A stretch of 64,000 nucleotides of DNA from contig NC_091098.1 of NCBI RefSeq assembly GCF_024713975.1, forward strand, positions 19,401,316 through 19,465,315. The letters run 5' to 3'. A program made the position numbers and the translations under genes. Source of the DNA: Paralichthys olivaceus. Its lineage: Eukaryota > Chordata > Actinopteri > Pleuronectiformes > Paralichthyidae. Under the pieces are notes generated by a model. It was not told the DNA's origin, did no database searches, and saw only the letters and a program-made list of their open reading frames with translations. Below are positions 1-11,027 of the stretch, one piece after another (positions within the stretch are counted from its first letter, which is position 1; each line of letters starts with the position of its first letter).

Positions 1-179
1 ACTGGCACCAGTTAGGTGACATAAATCTGTTTCAATGTTCTGCTTCCCAGCAGTAAAGCACAGCAACAGATGTATCAGCACAGAAATGGATTTTAAAACT
101 CTGTTCTTACCGCAACTTTAAATGTTAAGTATTTCTTAGTTATTGTGTATTTTGTGCTTCATGTTCTGTTGATACAAAC

Positions 180-3100
180 CTTCTGCCAGTCGAGCCATTA
201 GTTGTAAACGTCCGGTGGTGCCCAGGTCGATGCCGGTCCTCTCTAGCTCGTCGTTGTCCAGGAAGGAACTGGCCGTCGAAGAGTCTGAGCGCTCCGTCAC
301 ATGCCCCACCTTCATCGGACGCCCGGCCAGCTCAAAGCCGTTCAGCTGCTCCAGGGCCTTTTTTGCACATTCTGCATCTGCAAACTTCAGAAGACAAAGT
401 GTTTAAGGTAAAAAATCAGCTGCAGACTCTACAGCACTGTAAATAAATCAAAGGCCTTGATTACCGATATGAAGCCATATCCTTTGGATCGTCCAGTCTC
501 ACTGTCCATCATGAGCTGGATTCCCTCAATCTGTGAAAACCAAAAACACGATTGAAACAAATGCATCTGCACAGGAATTAAGAAATTCTGATTTACTAAA
601 ATTAATTTGTTCTTGACCTTTCCAAAGGGCTCAAAGATTCCTCGAAGCATTTCTTCAGTGATGTTGAAATGCAGCGAGCCCACATACAGCCGCATCGGAC
701 CGGAACTGCCCTTCTGTAAATTGTTAGCAGCCGCTGCAGCTCTGTTTTTCTCTGCCTGTGATTACACATGGAAAGTGAAGCATAAGAATGTTAATTCAAT
801 ATATGTCAAACATTAGGAGCTGCAATGTAGAAAAAGCCAATCTGTTCCAAATGAATGCAAACTGAGCTGAATTCAATACGATTAGAAAAGTCTGTTTAAC
901 AACTGACGAACAGAACACTGGTTTTAAAGCTTTTCACTGCATTTACAAACTTTTCATGTCATCCTGAGATCCCGAGTGTGCCGACTTCAAATGGATAGTT
1001 CACAGAAAAATGAAAATTCACTCATTATCTACTTATCACTGCGCCGATAGAGGGGTGTGTGTGCACGTAAACACGGCTCCAGGCAAGAGGTAAGAGGTAA
1101 TTCAGGGTAAAACGTGGTGTAAGTGTTTCTAGTTGAATTTGGATGACACCACACAAGCTGTATGGAGGCATTTTATGGTTTCAAGACTCAAACACCATTT
1201 ACTTAAATTGTATTTGGCTGCAACGCATGAAAAAAGTGTTTTGTGGACTCGAACACTTCACCCCCTTCCATTGGCATAGTGGTAAGTAGATAATGAGTGA
1301 ATTTTCATTTGTGGGTGAACTATCCCTTTAGAACTGGTCAATGTTTCCTTCTGCTTTAGAGATGTCCATTGATAGTCACACTGGATAGACTGCACCACAC
1401 TTCATTTAAATGTTACAGTGAGGTCAGAACACCTACCTGAGAGGCCTGGACAATGATGGGAACTCCTAAAAGCCTCTGGCCAGTGAGTCCGATCGCCAGA
1501 GGTACAGAAGAAGAGTCCACAAACTCTATGTAGGCGATGCCCTTTGACCTCCTCGAGTTTCTGTCTGAGATCATTCTCACGTCTCTGACCTTCAAAGAGA
1601 AACAGTGATGGTTTTTAATAACTATATACGGACTTTCTGGATATATTCACAAAAACAAGAAAATAAACAGACTTTTCCGACAGCTGAGAAAAAGTCTTCC
1701 AGGTCCCGAGCTCTGATTCTGGCAGCGAGCTGCATACAGAAAACTGTGCGTGCATCCCTCTCCTCGGGTGTTAGATTGTCAATTGGTTGCCTGAAAGGAC
1801 AAAAACATCAAACTTGTTAAATTAATGAAACAGACTTATTCTTCAGGAAACATCACAATCCAAACTATTAAATAACGAATTTGTCTGTCTTTTAATGTTC
1901 TTAATAATCGGATGGCGTAATTAAACCATGGAGGCACATTTGAGACCGGTCTGATTCTGGTTCTGAAACTAAATCCAATGCTGACAGGCATAGGTCATTA
2001 AAGGAGTTCACCAGATGTTCTTATGTGGCACAGGGCAGAAGACAGGGGTGATATGAAAATGTGCCAGCTGTTAATTAATAATGCGAGACCGAATGGTGCC
2101 CAGTTTATTTTCGGGGGGTTGAGGGAGTGGGGCGTAAAAGAAAATTAAGATATTTGAAGAGATCTTAATTTGCACAACACATATGAATATTAAAATCTCG
2201 AATATTGCAGATCTGAGAAGACAGTGTGGTGACTGCAGCTGAGCAATGTGACGAGGGAGCGACCTCAGACTTGGATGAAGGATTCTATCCCACCTCAGGG
2301 CAAGGAAGAGATCCAGAGCGTCAGAGGACAGCTTCCTCCGTAAGGTCAGCGATCTTTTTATAAGCTTTCTGAAGTGAGGCTACGGTAGGTGAAAAGCTGT
2401 GCTAGCGAGAGTAGGTAGCCAGTGTTCAAGATTTGGGTGAAAGGGACCTATTGGCAGAAATTGATTATAAAATACGCCTAGTGATGTTTTCACAGTGTGT
2501 AATCAACTCAACAGTTTTTGGTATAACATAAAATGTGAATATTCTTCTCACCTGATGGGACTCTTTTCCTTTTTGAAGGGGCTCCGACTTTTGGAACGTT
2601 TGCGGCTGTAACAAAAACAGTAGAATAAGTACGTCTGTGGGCAAATTGTAAAAACAAAAGTATTCATAAGAAATTAATCAATTTTATTAGACCCTGATAT
2701 CACTGCTGCAGGCTCACTGGGAAACTAATATTCAGGTAATTTCCTGCTTCAGGGTAAAAAAACCCCAATTCGCTTAACTACTGTAATTTATGTACCTGTA
2801 TGTACAGTGTCTTTCTAACATATAATCTATGTTATTTTAAATGTATTCCTCTGAGAAGGTAAAGCTTAAAAAGTCAAGTCTTTGCTTTAAAATTAAACAC
2901 AGCAGATGGACTCACAAGTTATTGGTAACTATATAAACTCCAGTCTCTTTTAAAAAATATATCTATATACTCTGCTACATATTCTTTATGTGAGTTAAGA
3001 TTTCTAATTTGTAATATCATGCAGTTGAAAGCGGCCCCAGGCCTCATTATATTTGACCCCTGAGACTATATATTTATATATTGTTGATTTTTAAGAGTAA

Positions 3101-5742
3101 TAAATGCAACCCCTCCCACAGATAAGCACATTATTGAAATTCAAAAAGCAGTAGCCTGTGCAGAAGTTTGGTATCAGAGCAAGCAAACTTTCTTCCAAGC
3201 TTAGAGTCTTAATTTAGATTTTTTTACCCACCCTTCCCATGGATCACTTCCAACTCCGATATTTTTAGGCAGTTTTGCACACAGGGCATGTTTACAATCT
3301 ATATACAGATTTCCAGTGATGTTAATATGGAGCACTGGCTGTCTCAAAAGCTTCATCTTGTGTTTGTTACAGTAGTTAACAGAAGATTTAGATCTGCTTT
3401 GGTTTAGTTTCGTTGTAGAAGACAGCCTCTTCATTTTTCATGAATTATTGTCCTTGACTGATTGCATGACATCTGCCTCCTGCATTTGATGATATTTAAC
3501 AGCATTTCTCCTTCACTCTGTCTGTTCAATGTTTTCTGTGCTAGGCCACAGACCTCAAAGCAGAATATTTCTACCCACATGCTTAACAGCTGGCAGGGGA
3601 GGATTGGGGGTGGGGTGTTTACTAAGTACTAACTTAGTAGGGTGCCCATGCTTTTGCACATGCCACAAATACTTGGGTTTGCATAAGAAGGAGAACTAAT
3701 GCCTTACGGTTGAATAAATCAGTCAACCTGTTAAGTTGCAGTTTACATCCACGTGAAGCCAGATTCAGAATGTATGTAGTTAAGACTTTAAAGGAATTAA
3801 ATAAAAAGTATTATGTGCATTGTATTATATTTAGCATATGTACTCAGTGAAGTGGCAAATGGGTGTATACACCAGTACATTTAAAAGGTCACATACATGG
3901 GGCTCTTTCGTGCTCTGTAACGCCCAGATCGTTCCTTGCTCCGGGAGCCGCTGCGGTGACGCTCTCTGCTGCGGCTTCGTTTTCTTTCTCGGCTCCTGCT
4001 CCTCTTCTTACCCTTCTTTTTGTCTTTGCTTCTGCTTCTTCTCTTCTTAGAGCCTGGGCTCCGGCTTTTACTTCTGCTCCTCCTTTTCCTGTGAGAAGAC
4101 ATGTTAAACCCATGCTACTGTGGTGCAAGGTAGCAGTTTTGAATCAAACTGATAAGTTTGTGTGGTTCTGTGAAATAAAACTTACTTTTTATTCTGGTCG
4201 TCATGGCCATTTGCATGAGAGGACTTGATCTCATCCTAAGCAAGGTTGATAGAAGAAGATCATGAGGACGTAGATGCAACATTTCAAGTCGTCAAGGTAA
4301 AGGGGGTGGGGTGGGACAAGAGAAAATGCAGAGTATATTCAATTAATAATAATAATACTTCAAACTTCCTACTGTCATATCTGGACAGTGTCCCTCCACC
4401 TCCCCAATAACTTCCCATCCCATTCCTGTTTTTCTAAACAAGGCTGCTTAGTACTTAATGCAACAAAGCAAGAGATAAGGGGAGGGTGTCCAACATATTA
4501 GCTGAGTTCAGGAAGTTGTCAGGTCATCTCCAACATTCCCTTTCTATTAGGTCGTACCAATGCCACAATTTGTGCCTAATCAAGTGACCACATATGGCCC
4601 ACGGGCCACTAAAAGAGATCCTGTGTGGTTGATGTCAGTCCAGTGATCTTCACCCATTTTCGTTCTTGGACTGTAAGAGCTCGATGCCACCTCTGTCACA
4701 CATCTTGCCCTGAAGCAAACAGGGATTCACACTTCTTAGTAATATTGACGCCCAAGAAAATAAATTAATGAAAAAAAAAATATATTAAAAATCCATCAAT
4801 TCAGCCACGTGTTACACTACCATTATATCTGAATTATGAAATAATACTCATAACCTTTTGACTTATGTAGGAATCATTAACTACTGAAAGTAACTCACTT
4901 TATAATAAAATGCTAAATAGAATAATCATTCTAGTAATATATCAATATCTGTGGTGTTGTGTAGCATGCAAAAAATCAAGATGCTTATTCACAATAAACT
5001 TGACTAAGGCAAGGAGGCAGTATTCATATTTACAAGCAAGAGAAAGTGATGCATGTTACTTATCCGTGTAATTATGACATCTGAGAGAGCTATCTTTTCA
5101 TTTTCAAACATATTGACAATAATAGTAATAAAACTTAATCTAACACATTTTATGGTTCTTTTTGGTCAAAGTTGAATTACCTCTTCTTGTTGTAGCCGTA
5201 CACTGCAGGACCTTTTTTTTCAAGATAATGATTTAAATCTGACCATAAAATGCCTGAACATCCAGAGCCAGTATTGGCATGCAGATAGTAAATCTGAATA
5301 CTGCCTCCTTTGCTGGTAAGGTAAAGATGGGCTTATCAACCATTGGCATTCACCTTGTTGAAACCGAATAGGGATTGGATGTTCTAGGTTGAATCTCTTT
5401 TAGTCCTAAGGTGAACCACAGTACATCAGTATATGCACAATAACTACCTTCCTTTTTTTCACAGTTCACAGTGGAATCAAAGATGAATTCATGGGAGTAG
5501 AGGTGAGATATCATTAGGGAAGTCTATAAAGAGAGATAGATGTGGATTTATTTATAATTCTGTATTACTTTTTAAATACTCACACACCACACAACATTCA
5601 AGTAAACTTTGTCACATCAGCAATTATAAAAAGGACTCAAGAGTAAAACATAACAGTGAAACAGGCCTCATCTCTGTAGTCCTGTACCCACCTTTCTGTA
5701 TGGAGCCTCCAGCATGGCCTCAACATCAAAATCATCAGCCAT
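180..5742 (-). CDS. rbm39: RBM39 (CAPER-alpha) splicing factor, 5' coding part
   Basis: Nuclear RNA-binding protein of the U2AF65 family that acts in pre-mRNA splicing and as a transcriptional coactivator. Coding exons, 5' to 3': 5742-5692 (start MADDFDVEAMLEAPYRK), 4235-4186, 4088-3897, 2605-2552, 1790-1673, 1589-1437, 755-618, 530-465 and 384-180. All join in frame and give about 342 residues. Visible domains are an Arg/Ser-rich region (exons 3-4), RRM1 (VFCMQLAARI and KGIAYIEF as RNP2 and RNP1) and RRM2 (RLYVGSLHF and KGYGFISF), followed by the linker ending in QLMARLAEG. The RRM2 helix MLRGIFEPFGK keeps the glycine known from the human protein as essential for sulfonamide/DCAF15 recognition. 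The donors of exons 5 (GTCTGT) and 7 (GTCAAG) are weak, with C at +3. The third RRM-like (UHM) domain and the stop lie beyond the left edge. RBM23 is the only close alternative; the sequence fits RBM39 better. Confidence 0.95.
989..1331. mobile_element. MITE with about 45-bp terminal inverted repeats
   Basis: The left end (GGATAGTTCAC..AAAAATGAAAATTCACTC, continuing through TTATCTACTTA) is repeated in inverse orientation at the right end (TAAGTAGATAATGAGTGAAT..GTGAACTATCCCTTTA). Between the ends are about 240 bases without coding potential. This is the structure of a non-autonomous DNA transposon, and the GGATAGTTCACCCA-type terminus is common in fish genomes. It lies in rbm39 intron 7 (756-1436). 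Target-site duplications are not clear. Confidence 0.75.
2444..2512 (-). repeat. Fragment of the AAAGGTCCAGTGTGTAG-type fish MITE
   Basis: The stretch beginning GGGACCTATTGGCAGAAATTG and running to CAGTGTGTAATCA resembles the distal half of the MITE seen complete at 13995-14239. It has no intact terminal repeat, so it is an eroded fragment in rbm39 intron 4. Family assignment is from memory of the terminal sequences, without a database search. Confidence 0.35.
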
Positions 5743-7026
5743 GATGATCCTGTGGAAAGGAAGCAACAAAAACCTGTATTAACGAGTGACCATTCTGATG
5801 CAATAAATGGTTTTGATACAGTCGGTCACAAGTTTTCTTCCCAAAATAAAAACAACTGGCAACTATTTTGGTAAGTCATTATTGAATTTGTATTAATTTA
5901 TATGCAGTTTTGACTTTTGTAATTTTTTTTAGACTCATGTACAAGTAAGATGTGTTTACAACGGGCGGGTTGATGACCCTGCCTTACACAGCATGAAACT
6001 ACATCAATCATGAAAAACAATTGATTAACATAGAGACTAGTAATTAAAAGACCTTTATGCTAAACAGCTGACACTCCTCTACTTTCCTTCTGAAGGTTAT
6101 ACACCAGTAAAAACAAGTTAGACCGACCGAAACCAACATGCATTTAAAAGCTATTATTTAAACAGATTTGATTTTGAAAAACAAATAAGATGTTACCCAG
6201 TAGCTGAAAACAATAACTCCATTGATAGATTGGGAGTTTGTAGACTGTGGCCTCAACAACATTGAGGGCTGAAACTAATACCTGATTTCAATTTAGATAC
6301 ATCTATAAAACATATTGTGTGGATTAATAGTTAAATTCGTACCGTGTCAGAGAAATAACCACATCTCACCGTTTCTCAGACTGATTTGACCTCTGCAGAG
6401 AATATTTTGTCAGACCAACTACCAAAAACAAAAAAAATGTTCAATTTACAGTTAATATAAAACAAATAATAATCAAGAAAATCATCTGTTCAAAGGTATG
6501 AAACTTGCAGTGTTAACATTTAGCTCTAATTACCTACTTAACTCAACGATCGAGATAGTTCAAGAGCATTTACTGTCGGTGGTCATGTCGTCGGAGGTCT
6601 GATGAAGATCAGCATTAGATTAAAATAGCCAACACAGGAGATAAAACAACGTGGTTCCAGATCTTCATAACTATCACACACATCAACAAATATCTGATCA
6701 ACTTGAACGTGTGTCCCAACGTGAACATATCAGCATCAACACAACTCACGGTCCCGTGAGAATTGGGAGGATTCAGAAAAGATAAACATGCGTTACAGTC
6801 GACACTTAGCTAAATGCTAACTAGCCACATCGCTCGTCCAAGCGCTAGCTAAATACTATGATCCGAATTGTGACTTTACAGGAAGGTTTGACTCGAGTAA
6901 GAGGACAAATACGAATTAACGTGTGTACGTGGGCAACACGTGTCCGACCATTACCACTCCGACGTGTTCACACTCAAACATTTCACGCTCACTTGAGGGG
7001 AAACGGGCGCTGACTTGTGAGCTGCC

Positions 7027-7037
7027 AATATGGCGGC
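7027..7037 (+). promoter_or_regulatory. YY1-type site (AATATGGCGGC)
   Basis: The 11 bases match the YY1 consensus AANATGGCGGC exactly. They sit about 35 bases inside intron 1 from the proposed rbm39 exon-1 donor. YY1 sites are typical close to the start of housekeeping genes, which fits rbm39. Function is inferred from the motif and its position only. Confidence 0.4.
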
Positions 7038-7072
7038 AACGAGCTAGCTGCGTTAGCAAACATCGAAGTTAC

Positions 7073-7290
7073 CTTTTGAAAGTGACGAGCTGACGTCCCA
7101 CAGTCAAAATGTCGCAGGTGTGCAGCAGCGGGGGAGACTCGTCTCGACGGCTCCGTGTCGGCAGGTCGCACAGAGCGGAGATGAGCTGTACTTTGTTCGG
7201 AGTTATGTAACCTTTTGTCGGAGGCAGGTCGCGGCCTGGGATCAACTCGTTCTCCCTCCTCGTCTGCTTCCTTCTTTCCGCGTTCACTTC
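7073..7290 (-). other. rbm39: Probable non-coding first exon and promoter-proximal region of rbm39
   Basis: The translated exon of rbm39 starts with an acceptor (CCTTTCCACAG, exon from 5749) only 7 nt before the ATG, so an upstream untranslated exon is required. A good donor (TTCAAAAG|GTAACTTCG on the minus strand) ends an exon at 7073. The sequence 5' of it is GC-rich and has no long open frame starting with a good ATG. A half CRE (ACGTCA) lies inside it and a YY1-type site lies just downstream. The 5' limit near 7290 is an estimate; no TATA box was seen. Intron 1 would be about 1.3 kb. Confidence 0.5.
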
Positions 7291-7796
7291 TTCTTCTGGG
7301 AGTTTTTTTTTACTGCAGCTACGGTGCTTTGCGTTCCCGCATTGCCCCCTAGTGGATTTGCGAAGGGCTGCAGGTTACTCACTACCATACAGTCTATGGT
7401 TACTACATGTAGTTTTAAGGAACCTGCACTTTACTTGAGTAGTTCCATATTTTCCACATCCCCCTCTGAATGTTTCACTACCTCCTCTCGGCATGTTCAG
7501 TTTTCATAGAATGATGAAGTTGCTTTTTATTTTCCTTAATCGATTATTCTCTATTGATTTGTTTCTGTGTTTTTCTGCAATCGCTGTGTTTTGGGTCTGT
7601 GCATGAAGTATAACTCATCTACAGTTATGAATATATCACTTTAGGTCAGTTTTGGATTTGATTGTCTGTGTGTACAGAGGCAAATGAATGTTGATGGGCG
7701 TGATATTATTGTTTGACATTTGATATAATGACATTTTAAATCCTGGGAGAGTAGTTGTAAAAATTCTCAGGAGCTTGGTGACATTTGAATTTTCCT

Positions 7797-7832
7797 ACGG
7801 GGATTAATAAAGTATTTCTGATTCTGATTCTG
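7797..7832 (+). repeat. Retroposon 3' tail (AATAAAGTATTTCTGATTCTGATTCTG)
   Basis: The sequence runs from GGGGATTAATAAAGTA into a short TCTGATTCTGATTCTGA repeat. This matches the 3' tails of many fish LINE/SINE insertions, which end in ATTCTG-type microsatellites. Only the tail is recognisable. Confidence 0.5.
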
Positions 7833-8519
7833 AAATCCGTACAACAGAAATTCAAGCACATTATTGTTTTTATATTGTATTTCACTCTGTTGAAATCTAT
7901 AGAAATGCTGTGCTGCATTAAACGTTACACATTTGAGCTGAGGCCTGTGTATATCTTGATACACGGTTATTAAACATATGTATTAGTTTATTATTATTTA
8001 GTTCCAAATGAAAACATTTTTTTTCGACTTTGACATAATGTTATAGAATGTATAAATAAATATCAGGGGTTATTCACAATCTTGTCCTATGATCTAAAAT
8101 AAAACTTCAAACTTGTTGGTGTAAAACACAATGAGCACTTCAAATTTGGTGTATATATATATTTTTTTTTTTCCAATTATCTGTCACTTATTAGTGTTGG
8201 TTCTGTTTTTGAACCTGCTTATTTAGATAATTAAGATTATCTGTTGACTGTTTTGGTCATATTACACCGACATTAAAACATTTATACAACGTGTTTATAT
8301 ATTTAAAATAAAGCAACATCCTCCATTCAGCACAGAACACGTGACACAAACACGCTTAGTTCGTTTTACGGTTATTTGTCGCCATCTAGTGACATTTACA
8401 GGAACATCATCTTTTCCACAGTGTTAAAAGGTCCAGAAATTTAATCCTCATGATGTTTTTACTAGTTTCTGTCATCTAAATTGTATGAATTATAGTAATA
8501 ATTAATATATATATATATA

Positions 8520-8748
8520 TTTAAATACTTTATATTTACATTGAGAGGGTCCTCTCTATGGAGGCCGCCATGTTTTTTAAAATTAGTCCAGACTGGACAA
8601 ACTGAACACCTTTTGAGTTTTTATGACAACTGAAGCTGCCACAGGTTCTTTTTTATGTTTGGAAGGGGAGGGTGAGGTGAGGGGTGTTCAGCTGCATCAT
8701 GCAATTTCAACACTAGATATCACAAAATTCTACACACTGTACCTTTAA
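8520..8748 (-). mobile_element. MITE copy (AAAGGTACAGTGTGTAG family), probably truncated
   Basis: Read on the minus strand from 8748, it begins TTAAAGGTACAGTGTGTAG, continues through a CTCACCTCACCCTCCCCTTCC stretch and an ACATGGCGGCCTCC motif, and ends in an AT-rich run. The order of motifs matches a non-autonomous DNA transposon family common in percomorph fishes. The element at 13995-14239 shares the same terminus. A weak match to the opposite end near 8428 (AAAAGGTCCAG) suggests the full element may extend to there. Confidence 0.6.
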
Positions 8749-8911
8749 GTGATAATAAGAGATGGATGGATAGAAAGAGGGATGACGTATAATTCATAGA
8801 TAGATACACAGATAAACAGATACATAGATAGAAAGATAGTGTAGAGGAAATTTGACCTGGCGAGACTTCTGAATTAAAGAGAACTGAGTATAATGTTCTT
8901 TTCTGTGCACG

Positions 8912-8917
8912 TTTATT
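8912..8917 (-). terminator. Candidate polyadenylation signal of the Rh gene
   Basis: This is the first AATAAA on the minus strand downstream of the Rh stop codon, about 545 bases away. No other canonical signal lies between it and the stop. The 3' UTR would be roughly 8895-9461. Assignment rests on the motif alone. Confidence 0.3.
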
Positions 8918-9461
8918 CTCAAGGTCAATCAGATGGGTAAGAGAAAGAAACATTCTCGGGCATGCTTTTTTATGCAAATTTAGAAAAGAGGTGATGTGTG
9001 TGTGTAAGGAGCAGGTGAGTGTGTCCCAAGGTAATGTGATTGTGTGAGAATAGAGTATGAAGTAAACTACCAGGAGATAAGGCACTAAGTTACAGACACA
9101 AGCCAAGGCTTCTTCAAGGTCTCTGTGAGGAGACGAGTACAGGGATTCCCAGTGGCTCCGATGTCCAGACCTCTCAGAGACCGATACCTAGTAAATCTGG
9201 TAACTAAAGGCCATGATAAATCTGCCATGAGGCAGGTGACCAGCCGTCATCCGTCATCATCAGTCACTTGTGACTTGACTTGACAGCTATGACACTCAAT
9301 TTAATTTCATATTTGCATGTAGGACAATGAATAGCACCTTCAGTATTAGACAGTGCCACTGTCTCCATTATTGTCTATGATCACTAGTGCAACTTATATA
9401 CAAAGTAATGGATGTAAACATATGATTAATAGTCACTATAATGCACAGATTAATTTAAGAC

Positions 9462-10886
9462 TTAGGCAGCAGAATCCTCAGTGATAGTTTTGTTTCTGAG
9501 TTTAAGTGGCACATCGTAGTCAGGAGGAACATCAAAAAACAGCTTATCGTCGAAGCAGAAATCATCCGATGGCGGTGCAAGGAGCGGCAGTTTTAAGATG
9601 AAGCCCGTGAGGATGCCTCCCAGTGCTGACACTCCTATGGTGGAGAAAACAGCTGCAACCTGGAACAGAGCCTGTTCCCGGGCAGTCCTCCCCAGACCGG
9701 GCCGTAAACCGGGGATCAACATCTGCAGCTCTTGCAGTTTGGGGTCGCCCTCCACTGGTGCTCTGTGTGTGAAGATTTCATAAAAACTGGGGCCATAGAC
9801 CTCCTCATTAGCAGCCAGTATAGCGCATATCCCTGCAGCACAGGATATGAGTCCTGTTAGACCGTGCAAGTTGTGTATTCCACATTGATCCTGGATCCTG
9901 AAGCGCTGTGCAAGGAAGGGGCTCAAGTACTTATAGCCCAACATGCATGCAGTGCAGCCCATCATACCCAGAGCATATGCAGCTACAGGCGTTATCATCA
10001 TATCAACAGTTGCCCCGACTGTCACACCTCCAGCCAGCGTGACGTTCTGAATATCGGCAATGGTGATCTTACCATTTTTGTTCAGCATCGTAGAGAGAGC
10101 GAAGGCCGTGAGAGTGGAGGCGCTGAGGCCGATGAAGGTGTGGAGGATGGCTCTGTGCTGGTCGTCTCCTTTCAGGGTCAACGCTGAGTTGAAGGAGGGC
10201 CAGAACACCCAGAGGAACAAGGTCCCCATCACAGACAGGATGTCAGACTGATAGCTGGTGTTCTCCTTGGCATGGCCTTCGTTCAGGTGAGGCCTGTACA
10301 GAACAAAGGTGACACCCAGGCCAAAATAACAGGCAAAGAGGTGAATGAGAATAGATCCTCCTGCGTCGTTAATCTTGATGTACTTCAGCACGGCCCATTC
10401 TGTGGCTGCAAACACTGGCACTTCCAGCAGAGCCATGACCAGCAGCTGCAATGGACTGGTCTTACCCAGCACTGCCCCGAAAGATATCAACACCACAGCA
10501 CAGGCAAACTCTGCATTTATCAGGTTGATCACTCCGAGGTGTATCTTTCCATCGTGGCTGAACTGGAAGTACCCCTGCACCAGGATGGCCCACTGGATGG
10601 CAAAAGTGGCCGTGAGGAAGTTAAAAACCATCCCTCCAAAGCCATACAGTCGGAAAAATGCCAACAGGCACCCAAAGCCGAGGAATATCATGACCTGTAT
10701 GTCCGTAAAGAAAGGGTAGTCCTTGTACACTGCGTTGTCCATTGGGTCAGTCTGGTTGTTCTGAAACCTGGCATCGGCGTGCTCATCGTAGGTGACAAAA
10801 GCAGCATACATGGCAACAATAACCACCTCAATGACAAAGACAAAGGCAGGTAGCTTCACGCGGAGGTTGGTTGACCGTGCCTTCAT
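9462..10886 (-). CDS. Rh-family ammonium/CO2 channel glycoprotein, single exon
   Basis: Encodes a 474-residue Rh glycoprotein (Amt/Mep/Rh superfamily; human RhCG has 479), a plasma-membrane channel for NH3/NH4+ and probably CO2. It has about 12 hydrophobic segments. Functional residues of the family are present: pore histidines H182 (ILIHLFACYF) and H341 (CGIHNLHG), external gate phenylalanines F127 and F232, conserved D174 (INDAGGS), and one N-glycosylation sequon N44-Q-T in the first extracellular loop. The start at 10886 is chosen because MKARSTNLRVKLP aligns with the N-terminus of RhCG (TNVRLKLP) and has A at -3. The open frame extends 47 codons upstream, but only from a GTG and with no family similarity. 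The whole protein is in one uninterrupted frame, whereas vertebrate Rh genes usually have about 10 introns, so this looks like an old retrogene that stayed functional. It is nearer RhCG/RhBG than RhAG, but the sequence diverges enough that I do not assign a subfamily. Confidence 0.93.
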   Translation of the reverse strand: MKARSTNLRVKLPAFVFVIEVVIVAMYAAFVTYDEHADARFQNNQTDPMDNAVYKDYPFFTDIQVMIFLGFGCLLAFFRLYGFGGMVFNFLTATFAIQWAILVQGYFQFSHDGKIHLGVINLINAEFACAVVLISFGAVLGKTSPLQLLVMALLEVPVFAATEWAVLKYIKINDAGGSILIHLFACYFGLGVTFVLYRPHLNEGHAKENTSYQSDILSVMGTLFLWVFWPSFNSALTLKGDDQHRAILHTFIGLSASTLTAFALSTMLNKNGKITIADIQNVTLAGGVTVGATVDMMITPVAAYALGMMGCTACMLGYKYLSPFLAQRFRIQDQCGIHNLHGLTGLISCAAGICAILAANEEVYGPSFYEIFTHRAPVEGDPKLQELQMLIPGLRPGLGRTAREQALFQVAAVFSTIGVSALGGILTGFILKLPLLAPPSDDFCFDDKLFFDVPPDYDVPLKLRNKTITEDSAA

Positions 10887-11027
10887 CCTGACGGCTCTTT
10901 GGAACAAATGATACAAATTTCCTGAGTCTGGATTATGACTGATTATATAAAACAGGTAAAAGTCAGCGGTCAAGCCTGCTCGCTCTCTCAAACAAACACC
11001 AGCACTCTTCCTCTCAGAGAGAACCAC

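Larger units (their letters stand above)
7291..8899. other. Intergenic DNA between the Rh gene and rbm39
   Basis: No coding exon was found on either strand. The stretch is AT-rich and contains a retroposon tail (7797-7832), a short (TA)n run near 8507-8521 and a MITE copy (8520-8748). Open frames here are short and unlike known proteins. It holds the region upstream of rbm39 and the region downstream of the Rh gene's likely polyadenylation signal. Confidence 0.6.

Noticed and set aside
3863..4228. Plus-strand open frame of 121 codons
   Set aside because: It is the antisense of the rbm39 Arg/Ser exon.
5181..5202. A 22-nt cryptic exon in rbm39 intron 2 (CAG|TGTACGG..GAAGAG|GTAATT)
   Set aside because: The upstream tract is A-rich rather than pyrimidine-rich, so the acceptor is poor. 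A poison exon is known in RBM39, but I cannot show that this is it.
9598..10853. Several plus-strand open frames of 60-193 codons opposite the Rh gene
   Set aside because: They are antisense shadows of a conserved coding sequence and resemble no protein family.
10887..11027. Extending the Rh protein 47 codons upstream of the chosen ATG
   Set aside because: The upstream frame starts only with GTG, has no similarity to Rh N-termini, and the ATG at 10886 aligns with the family start.
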